Positions 38,808 through 45,513 of a DNA stretch of 64,000 nucleotides are shown piece after piece; positions within the stretch are counted from its first letter, which is position 1, and the number at the start of each line of letters is the position of its first letter. The DNA comes from Candidatus Koribacter versatilis Ellin345 (lineage in GTDB: Bacteria; Acidobacteriota; Terriglobia; Terriglobales; Acidobacteriaceae). The stretch lies in contig NC_008009.1 in assembly GCF_000014005.1 (NCBI RefSeq), positions 5,146,001 to 5,210,000 on the forward strand, written 5' to 3'. The notes under the pieces were generated by a model. The model was not told where the DNA came from. It made no database searches and worked only from the letters and a program-made list of their open reading frames with translations. Both the position numbers and the translations under genes were made by a program.

Positions 38808-40016
38808 ATGCCTGAACCGCTTTCTCTTGACACCGCAGATTTGCTGGCGCTCGGCCGTTTGGCCACCCGCGGAGTTTCCGGAGTAACCGATGTGGTGGAA
38901 GATGTGCACTCCCATGTTGCCTTTCCCTGCGCTCAGCTGCGGCCGCCTGCTTCGACAGGGTTTCCTACCGGCATTCCTTCGCTGGTCTACAACAGCATCC
39001 GCGCTGTAACCGGGCTTGTTGACAGCAGCCTTGCGGTCGCTGCCGAGCACGCCTCGCCTTCGCCCAGGGGAAGAGTGTCGTCAGGACGAGAGGCGCTGGT
39101 CGCAACGCTCAATGGCGTCTTCGGGGACTACCTCGAGCAAACCAGGAATCACCTCGCCATCTCCATGGCGGTTCGTCCCCACGGAAAATCGATTGCGATG
39201 CGACGTGTGGCGCTAAAGGCCGCGTTTCCCAAGCCGTCCGAACGGGTTCTGCTGCTGGTCCACGGCCTGTGCATGAACGATCTGCAATGGAAGCGGGAGA
39301 GACACGATCACGGGGCGGCGTTGGACCGCGATCTCGGCTACACCCCGGTATACCTGCATTACAACAGTGGCTTACACGTTTCTCAGAACGGCCGGTCGCT
39401 CGCTGATTTGCTGGAGGCGCTCCTCGCCCAGTGGCCCGTGCCGGTGAAGGAACTATCGATCCTGGGGCACAGCATGGGAGGCCTCGTAGCCCGCAGCGCC
39501 TGCTTCTATGCTGCGGAGGCGCGCCACGGTTGGCTTGCGCGCTTACGAAGGCTCGTGTTCCTCGGGAGCCCGCATCACGGCGTGCCTCTCGAACGGTTGG
39601 GGAGCTTCGCAGACGAAGTCCTTGAAATGAGCCCTTATAGCGCGCCGTTCGCACGTCTCGGAAAAATCAGGAGCAGTGGGGTTACTGATATGCGGTACGG
39701 CAATCTGGTGGACGCCGACTGGCTAGGACGCGAACGTTTCACGGCTTCGGCGGACAGCCGTGCCCCTTTGCCGCTGCCAGCCGGCGTGGAAAGCTACGCG
39801 ATCGCTGCCATCAGCGCGAAGAAAACTCAAATCTCGGATCCGGACGTCATCGGAGACGGCCTGGTGCCGCTGAACAGTGCACTTGGCCGCCATCGCAATT
39901 CCGCCATGGATCTCGGACTCACTGAATCGCACACCAGGATCTGCTACGGCATGAACCATTGGGATTTGCTCTCTCGTCGCGCCGTCTACGAGACCATTCG
40001 GCGCTGGCTCGATTGA
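38808..40016 (+). CDS. Alpha/beta-hydrolase (lipase-like)
   Basis: A roughly 402-residue soluble hydrolase. The nucleophile elbow GHSMGG (about residue 220) holds the catalytic Ser, RVLLLVHGLCMND (about 146) forms the oxyanion strand, and a late DGLVPLNSA Asp and C-terminal NHWDLLSRR His complete a likely triad, as in lipases and esterases. No signal peptide is seen. The ATG at 38808 is taken; an in-frame TTG at 38787 is possible. It sits right after the phage repressor and is more likely a host gene. It follows the change to a G-richer plus strand. Confidence 0.8.
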   Translation: MPEPLSLDTADLLALGRLATRGVSGVTDVVEDVHSHVAFPCAQLRPPASTGFPTGIPSLVYNSIRAVTGLVDSSLAVAAEHASPSPRGRVSSGREALVATLNGVFGDYLEQTRNHLAISMAVRPHGKSIAMRRVALKAAFPKPSERVLLLVHGLCMNDLQWKRERHDHGAALDRDLGYTPVYLHYNSGLHVSQNGRSLADLLEALLAQWPVPVKELSILGHSMGGLVARSACFYAAEARHGWLARLRRLVFLGSPHHGVPLERLGSFADEVLEMSPYSAPFARLGKIRSSGVTDMRYGNLVDADWLGRERFTASADSRAPLPLPAGVESYAIAAISAKKTQISDPDVIGDGLVPLNSALGRHRNSAMDLGLTESHTRICYGMNHWDLLSRRAVYETIRRWLD

Positions 40017-40047
40017 GCATCCTGAGTTCACTCATCCCGCACCGGAA

Positions 40048-40443
40048 TTACTCGATCTTTTGTAGCCTCGGCGGATCGACGATGTTCAAGTACTCGTAGG
40101 CTTCCTGCATCGACCGCACGATGCGCAACCGGTCGCGCGATTCGCCGCCGAGCATCTGGTACATGCGCGCCATGCCGAACAGGTAGTCTTCATTGACCAC
40201 GATGCAGCGATCGCTGTCGTCCGGAAACATTGGTGGGTGTTCGGCCAGCGACTTTACGATCTCTGGGGAAGCGTTGAAGGATGCGATCTGGGTGCCGTCG
40301 AGAATGCCGCGCTCGAGCGCATGGGTCATCGAGAGCCGGCGGGCCGCGCGAAACGCGTTCACCAGGTCAGGGTCCCGCACCTCTCCCGTGAATGTAATCA
40401 ACAGGAGCTTGGACTCCGGGTCGTATTCGAAGCGCGCTGCCAT
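40048..40443 (-). CDS. Hypothetical STAS/SpoIIAA-like protein
   Basis: A 131-residue protein. FEYDPESKLLLITFTGEVRDPDLVNAFRAARRL resembles the beta-alpha start of SpoIIAA-like/STAS domains, followed by GILDGTQIASFNASPEIVKSLAEHPPM and a C-terminal helix MQEAYEYLNIVDPP. The function is unknown; it could be a small regulatory or sensor module. The start at 40443 (ATG) is taken; a TTG at 40488 is also possible and neither has a strong ribosome-binding site. It is divergent from the 70-aa gene. Confidence 0.55.
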   Translation of the reverse strand: MAARFEYDPESKLLLITFTGEVRDPDLVNAFRAARRLSMTHALERGILDGTQIASFNASPEIVKSLAEHPPMFPDDSDRCIVVNEDYLFGMARMYQMLGGESRDRLRIVRSMQEAYEYLNIVDPPRLQKIE

Positions 40444-40541
40444 CCCGTGTGGTGCGGGTAATTGTATCTCCGATTTGCTGCCCGTCAATGCGGCGCCGCC
40501 GCTGCTAAAATTCTTCTGTAGATTCTTGGAGGCACCAAACC

Positions 40542-40754
40542 ATGGACCAACCGCCCGTCCCGGCCGCCGGCCAGCGTCGCAACGAAGATATCGCCCTCGA
40601 CATGATGAAGTTCATCGCCGTCACCACCGGCTACGGCAAAGCCGGTTCCGCCAGCGCCGGCTTCCAGGGCGGTACCCCGTCCCTGGCCGACGATTACGCC
40701 AAGCACCTCATCGACCTCTACAAACAGTGCCTCGCGGCGATACCGGGGAAATAA
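40542..40754 (+). CDS. Small hypothetical protein
   Basis: A 70-residue protein, MDQPPVPAAGQRRNEDIALD then MMKFIAVTTGYGKAGSASAGF, and a C-terminal helix LADDYAKHLIDLYKQCLAAI. It is not recognised; the Gly/Ala-rich middle could be disordered. It has a strong GGAGG site upstream of ATG 40542 and is followed by a bidirectional terminator. Confidence 0.65.
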   Translation: MDQPPVPAAGQRRNEDIALDMMKFIAVTTGYGKAGSASAGFQGGTPSLADDYAKHLIDLYKQCLAAIPGK

Positions 40755-40766
40755 GCGCGCAAACGA

Positions 40767-40792
40767 AAAGGCACGGCGCGCGCCGTGCCTTT
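40767..40792. terminator. Bidirectional terminator between convergent genes
   Basis: 12-bp stem AAAGGCACGGCG/CGCCGTGCCTTT with a CG loop, flanked by A-rich and T-rich sides, between the 70-aa gene and the FtsX permease operon. Confidence 0.88.
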
Positions 40793-40810
40793 GTTTCATC
40801 GTGAACCGAG

Positions 40811-42124
40811 CTACTCGTAGCGCAGCGCTTCCACCGGATCCAGTCTTGCTGCTTTCACTGCTGGATACATCCCGAAGAACAATCCCACGCTCATTGCGAC
40901 GGCGACTCCGCTGATGACCGCCCATAGCGGGACCGAGGTGCTTAGCGTGGTGAAGATCATGCTGATCCCCTTGGCGCCGAGCATGCCGAAAATTACGCCG
41001 ACCACGCCGCCCGCACCGGTGAGCACGATGGCTTCAGTGAGGAACTGGCGGATGATATCGCCCTTCTTCGCGCCGATGGCTTTACGCACGCCGATCTCGT
41101 GGGTGCGTTCCGTCACCGACATCAGCATGATGTTCATTACGCCCACGCCGCCTACGAGCAGGCCGATCGACGACACTACGATGGTCATCAGGAACGTCAT
41201 CGACATGATCTGCCGGAACTGATCGGCGATTGCATCCGCGCTATCGATGCCGAAGTTGTTGGGCTGGTTCGGCGGAACGCGGCGCCGCACGCGCAGCACG
41301 TTGGTCACTTCATCCTGGGCCTGCGCCATCTTGCCGGGGAATGCCATTGCGGCAATGAAGCCTTCGTGGTCCTGGGGATGGTGCTTCTGATAAGTCCGGT
41401 ACGGGACTTTTGCGATCTTGTCCTGGCTGTCGTCGCTGATGAGGTATTGCTTGCGCTTTTCCAGTACGCCCACGATGGTGTAGTTGATGCCGTCAATCAG
41501 GATGTTCTTGCCAATCGCATCGTGTCCGGGAAAGAGCGCATCCTCAATGCCGGCGCCGATCACGACTACGTCGGCGCGATGCTCATTCTCGGCATCGGTG
41601 AACCAGCGGCCTTCCTGGGTCGGCGCGTTGTGCACTACCTCGTAGGTAGGCAGCGTACCCGAGTGGTCGATGCTGAAGACCTCGTGGCCGCCCGAGCGCG
41701 CTGTGATATTGCGCGGATTGCTCCACCAGTCCTGGAAGATCTCGACATCCACTTCCGCCACCGACGGGCAAAGTTCCTTGATCGCCTCGCCGTCTTCCAG
41801 CGTGAGTACCTTGCGCTGGCGTTCTTCCGCGCTCAACCGGCCGGTGTGGATGCCAGGGTTGAATCGTTGAATGAACAGCGTGTTCGCGCCAAAGGACTCC
41901 AGCATCTCGCGCATGCTGGAATCGAAGCCCACAAGGATGGAGGCAACGAAGATCTGCGCCGCCACGCCGATGACCACGCCGAGCACGGTCAGGAACGAGC
42001 GCATTTTGTGGTTGCGCAGGGTGTCGAACGCCATGCGCGCATTTTCGCCGAAGCCGAACCGCTTCCAGCGGGCGCCGAGGGTTACATGAGGCTGCGCGTT
42101 CGATGCAATCGTTGGGGTCGCCAT
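40811..42124 (-). CDS. FtsX/MacB-type ABC transporter permease
   Basis: A 437-residue permease. One N-terminal helix (FLTVLGVVIGVAAQIFVASIL) is followed by a large periplasmic MacB_PCD domain (about 70-280) and three C-terminal FtsX helices (MTFLMTIVVSSIGLLVGGVGVMN, then AIVLTGAGGVVGVIFGMLG and AVISGVAVAMSVGLFFGMYPA). The EIGVRKAIGAKKGDI motif is the coupling-helix region that contacts the ATPase. Such proteins export macrolides, lipoproteins or peptides. It starts directly after the stop codon of the paralogous permease gene (42125). No ATPase gene is nearby. Confidence 0.9.
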   Translation of the reverse strand: MATPTIASNAQPHVTLGARWKRFGFGENARMAFDTLRNHKMRSFLTVLGVVIGVAAQIFVASILVGFDSSMREMLESFGANTLFIQRFNPGIHTGRLSAEERQRKVLTLEDGEAIKELCPSVAEVDVEIFQDWWSNPRNITARSGGHEVFSIDHSGTLPTYEVVHNAPTQEGRWFTDAENEHRADVVVIGAGIEDALFPGHDAIGKNILIDGINYTIVGVLEKRKQYLISDDSQDKIAKVPYRTYQKHHPQDHEGFIAAMAFPGKMAQAQDEVTNVLRVRRRVPPNQPNNFGIDSADAIADQFRQIMSMTFLMTIVVSSIGLLVGGVGVMNIMLMSVTERTHEIGVRKAIGAKKGDIIRQFLTEAIVLTGAGGVVGVIFGMLGAKGISMIFTTLSTSVPLWAVISGVAVAMSVGLFFGMYPAVKAARLDPVEALRYE

Positions 42125-43360
42125 TTATGCCTCGAACCGCAAGGCCTCGATCGGATCGAGGCGCGCCGCCTTGCGCGCGGGATAGACGCCAAAGAACATG
42201 CCGACGGCACTCGAGATGCCGATGGCCAGGACCACGGAATAGATTGGTACCGACATCGGCACCGGGGTAAACCACTTCACCAGCATCGCCAGGCACCAGG
42301 CAATGAACAACCCGGCCACGCCGCCGATCCCCGACATCACTACCGACTCGATCATGATCTGGAGCACGATGTCCGCCTTGCGCGCGCCCAGCGATTTGCG
42401 AATACCGATTTCACGCGTGCGTTCGGTGACCGAGGCCAGCATCACGTTCATGATCACGATGCCGCCGATCAGCATGAACACCGAAACCAATCCGACCATG
42501 CCGCTCGCCAGCGTACCGGTCAGGTTCTTCCACAAACTCATCAGCGAATCGGAGCCGACGATGCCAAATGTGTCCGGATCGTTGGGGCCGAGATGCCGGT
42601 TGGCACGCATCAGCATGCGCGCCTCGTCCTGGCTGCGCTCCATCCATTCCTGGCCGCGTGCCTGCACCAGCACGCTGATGGACTGGGTGTTCTCACCGTA
42701 GACTTTCAGGAAGGTGTGGATCGGCACGTAAATGAAGTTGTCCTGCGACTGGCCGAATGCGGTGCCAATTGATTTCGCCACGCCGATCACGGTAAATTCG
42801 TGGCCATCCACCATCAAAGGCTTGTTCAGCGGGTCCTGGCCGGGGAAAAGCTTGTCCGCCACCTCGGAGCCGATAAAGGCAACTTCCGCGCGATGCTCGT
42901 CGTCGCTATCGGTGGGCCATCGGCCGTTGGCAACTTCTTCCGTCGCCATGTAGGCGTAGTTGCCGGTCATGCCGTTCACGCTCACGTCTTCCAGCGACTG
43001 GTTCCCCACGCGAACTTTGCTGCCGTGGTTGTGGACCGATCCGGCAACCGCTTTCGGAAGCGTCAGATTGTCGCGCAACAATTCGTAGTCTTCCCACGTC
43101 ATCTTGCGGTTCGTCCGCTGCGCTTTTACCCACGCTTCTTCGCTATTGATGATCCCGAAGCGGTTCACGCGGAATACGCCCGCACCCATGTTCGCGACCT
43201 TGTCGGCGAAGTAGACGTTCACGCCGTTCACGAGCGAGATGACCAGGATCAGCGTCATGACGGAGAGGATGACGCCGAGCAGCATGAGAAACGAGCGCAG
43301 TTTGTGCGACCGCATGGTCTCAAGCGCAATCAGCGTCGGTTCTTTGAAATTGATCTTCAT
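42125..43360 (-). CDS. FtsX/MacB-type ABC transporter permease
   Basis: A 411-residue paralogue of the downstream permease with the same layout: SFLMLLGVILSVMTLILVISLVNG helix, a MacB_PCD domain, three C-terminal helices and the coupling motif EIGIRKSLGARKADI. First gene of a two-permease operon with no spacer, so a heterodimeric transporter is likely, with the ATPase encoded elsewhere. Its upstream region is filled by the inverted E3 repeat and 52-bp tandem repeats, so the promoter may lie within or beyond them. Confidence 0.9.
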   Translation of the reverse strand: MKINFKEPTLIALETMRSHKLRSFLMLLGVILSVMTLILVISLVNGVNVYFADKVANMGAGVFRVNRFGIINSEEAWVKAQRTNRKMTWEDYELLRDNLTLPKAVAGSVHNHGSKVRVGNQSLEDVSVNGMTGNYAYMATEEVANGRWPTDSDDEHRAEVAFIGSEVADKLFPGQDPLNKPLMVDGHEFTVIGVAKSIGTAFGQSQDNFIYVPIHTFLKVYGENTQSISVLVQARGQEWMERSQDEARMLMRANRHLGPNDPDTFGIVGSDSLMSLWKNLTGTLASGMVGLVSVFMLIGGIVIMNVMLASVTERTREIGIRKSLGARKADIVLQIMIESVVMSGIGGVAGLFIAWCLAMLVKWFTPVPMSVPIYSVVLAIGISSAVGMFFGVYPARKAARLDPIEALRFEA

Positions 43361-43382
43361 GCTGGTGAGTTCGTGCAGGGGC

Positions 43383-43440
43383 TAAAGCCCCACCGCTATC
43401 CGTAGCCTTTCGGCACGACTAAAGTCGTGCCCTGATACAA
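43383..43440 (-). repeat. E-family two-hairpin repeat (copy E3, inverted)
   Basis: Read on the minus strand: TTGTATCAGG, hairpin GGCACGACTTTAGTCGTGCC, spacer, then GGGGCTTTAGCCCCTGCA. Stem 1 is unlike those in E1 and E2 but complementary. Confidence 0.85.
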
Positions 43441-43546
43441 AGCCGGCTCGATCCGAATTTCAGCAGCCTGGTAAAGTCGTGCCCTGATACAAAGCCGCTT
43501 CGATCCGAATTTCAGCAGCCTGGTAAAGTCGTGCCCTGATACAAAC
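43421..43546 (-). repeat. Tandem 52-bp repeat (three starts)
   Basis: AAAGTCGTGCCCTGATACAA occurs at 43421, 43473 and 43525, period 52 bp, with the intervening text ATCCGAATTTCAGCAGCCTGG repeated twice nearly identically. It iterates the outer end of the adjacent E element. Confidence 0.92.
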
Positions 43547-43569
43547 CGGATGCCGCTAAAAACCGTCAA

Positions 43570-45063
43570 CTACTCTATTCTACAGACGTAAATGCCATCT
43601 TTCTGATAGGGGCAAGCGCTTAGTCCCATCGAATGATCGGCGATGACCCAATCGGCACCGAACCGCTGCCGCAAGTGTAAAACTTCGTCACGTCCGAAGC
43701 TGGCAAATCCGTCCTGCGCATGCACTTGTTCCTGCCACTTGGGCGCCAAAGCCGGGAACAGGCATATAACGCCGGGGTCTTTGTCCCAATCGGCAAGAGC
43801 GCCGCGTTCAGCCAGGCCGCGGAAGCCATGTTCGTCCTCGCCGCGCTGCATCATGTAGCGCGGATCGAGGGCAAAGTATGCCTCCCGGGGCGTGTTCTCT
43901 CTTATCCATACGAAAGCTCTCACCCAGCGGTTCCCGGTATCTCGGCCGGGCCACTCGATGTGGCGCGTTCCGGGAAACAGGTCGCGCTGGGCATAAAACA
44001 TGCCGATCGACGTCCCAATCAGCAGGACCGCATAGAGCCATACCTGCGCCCGCAGCACACGTTCGAAGATCAGCCCGCCGAGAATCAGAAAGAAGAGCAA
44101 ATAGATGAGGTGAAAGCCGCGCATCGGCTGGTACGGCGTCAGGCGCTCAAGGCGTTGCGGGATGGTGACGATCAGCCCGACCACAAAACAAAAGCCGCCG
44201 TAATAGACCAGCGACTTGCAGAGCGTGGTGCGGAACGAAGTCGCATCGTCCTGCCGCCAACTGCGTTCGGTCATCGAGGCGATCATCCATAGGATCACCA
44301 GCGGCCCGAAGATTCCCAGCCACTCATACCACGCCCACTTCAGCAGGAAGTGTTGCGAACGGGTGAGCATCGCCTCACGCCATGCCGGTGAGCCCGGCTC
44401 GAACAGTGTCGCCAGCGGCAACCCGAAGAATATGGCGCGTCCGCGCAGCGAGCCGAACACGGTCGGCCACGCGAGGAAGACGAGAAACAGTCCTCCGAAG
44501 AATGCCATCTGGATGTGCACCAGCGCGGCAAGGAAGATCATTACCGTCGCACGCAGCCAGCGGCGGTCCATGACGTCGGGGATCGCGAAGAGGATGAAAG
44601 CCGTCGCCAGAGTGCGCGGGTGCAGGTACTGGTCCACGATGTACAGCGCCGTGCCGGTGACTGGAATAGTTAAGAGAACCGTTAACAATGCCAGCCCAGC
44701 CCAGGCCTGCCGCTCGCGCTCAAAGCATCTGCGCGCAATGCGTAGCGCCGCCGCTAGAAACAGGAAGATCGAAAGCAGATGCCAAAGAAACACCGAGCCT
44801 TCCACGCCCAGGTGCATGAACTTCGACGAGTAGGCAGCAATCTCATCAATCAGGGTCGGCCGAACTTGCGGCAGAAAAAACTCGGCATCATGCGGATACA
44901 GCGCCGGATTCAGATCGAACTTCACCCCCGGCAAGTAAATCGCCTGGTCCTCAATGCCGAGGTGATACCCGTGGATCGATAACGCCGCGAAAGTAAAAAG
45001 GGCCAGCCAAAGAAAATCGCGCGCGCGAAAGCGTCTGCGCTCCTGGCTGTGGGATAAGGGCAT
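43570..45063 (-). CDS. Polytopic membrane protein (DUF6798-like)
   Basis: A 497-residue membrane protein with about ten hydrophobic segments (FLWLALFTFAALSIHGYHLG, FLWHLLSIFLFLAAALRIA, GLALLTVLLTIPVTGTALYI, MIFLAALVHIQMAFFGGLFLVFLAWPTVF and more). A C-terminal soluble stretch (ENTPREAYFALDPRYMM ... FASFGRDEVLHLRQRFGADWVIA) resembles the periplasmic end of GT-C-like membrane glycosyltransferases and of the DUF6798 family. Probably envelope biogenesis, substrate unknown. ATG 45063 was chosen because MPLSHSQE precedes the first helix; an upstream start would add an unlikely tail. Confidence 0.7.
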   Translation of the reverse strand: MPLSHSQERRRFRARDFLWLALFTFAALSIHGYHLGIEDQAIYLPGVKFDLNPALYPHDAEFFLPQVRPTLIDEIAAYSSKFMHLGVEGSVFLWHLLSIFLFLAAALRIARRCFERERQAWAGLALLTVLLTIPVTGTALYIVDQYLHPRTLATAFILFAIPDVMDRRWLRATVMIFLAALVHIQMAFFGGLFLVFLAWPTVFGSLRGRAIFFGLPLATLFEPGSPAWREAMLTRSQHFLLKWAWYEWLGIFGPLVILWMIASMTERSWRQDDATSFRTTLCKSLVYYGGFCFVVGLIVTIPQRLERLTPYQPMRGFHLIYLLFFLILGGLIFERVLRAQVWLYAVLLIGTSIGMFYAQRDLFPGTRHIEWPGRDTGNRWVRAFVWIRENTPREAYFALDPRYMMQRGEDEHGFRGLAERGALADWDKDPGVICLFPALAPKWQEQVHAQDGFASFGRDEVLHLRQRFGADWVIADHSMGLSACPYQKDGIYVCRIE

Positions 45064-45123
45064 AGTTTGAATGTAGGGGAATGCAGAGGGGGAAGGCAAA
45101 TGGACGGGAGAGAAGCGCTTCTT

Positions 45124-45504
45124 CTACTCTTCCGAGTAGTGCACGGCTTCCCAGATTCCGATCCACAGGTCTACCAGGCCCAGGCCTGAGAACAGGCCGC
45201 GGACGAAGAAGTGGCCCAGGAATGCGCGGAGCGCGGGGAACTTCATGACTAGCGGGTTGGACATCCACACCTGTTTCCAGGGTAGGACGGCCAGCATGAT
45301 GCCGACTTCCATGCAGAAGACGACGAAGATGATGAGGCCGAGGCGGCGCGGCCATACCCGTTTCCTGTCCGGATCGGCGGAAACGTTCGGGCGCACGTAG
45401 GCCAATACCGGCCCGGGACGGCTGTTTCCTAAAGGATCGGCGGCGCCCAAATTTGCGTTCCCTTGCTCGCGGGGTTGACCCGGATCTCCAGCCGTAGGCT
45501 CCAT
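45124..45504 (-). CDS. Small membrane protein, unknown
   Basis: A 126-residue protein with a disordered 45-residue N-terminus (PGQPREQGNANLGAAD) and two hydrophobic segments, LGLIIFVVFCMEVGIMLAVL and FFVRGLFSGLGLVDLWIGIWEAV. It is not recognised as a known family. It lies 9 bp from the TPR gene's stop codon and in the same direction, so it is likely in one operon with it and the polytopic protein. Confidence 0.65.
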   Translation of the reverse strand: MEPTAGDPGQPREQGNANLGAADPLGNSRPGPVLAYVRPNVSADPDRKRVWPRRLGLIIFVVFCMEVGIMLAVLPWKQVWMSNPLVMKFPALRAFLGHFFVRGLFSGLGLVDLWIGIWEAVHYSEE

Positions 45505-45513
45505 GTTTCGATT

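Noticed and set aside
41099-42772. Long plus-strand frame (557 codons) opposite the FtsX permeases
   Set aside because: It lies wholly antisense to two well-supported permease genes, is His/Arg/Glu-rich without any domain, and mirrors their codon periodicity.
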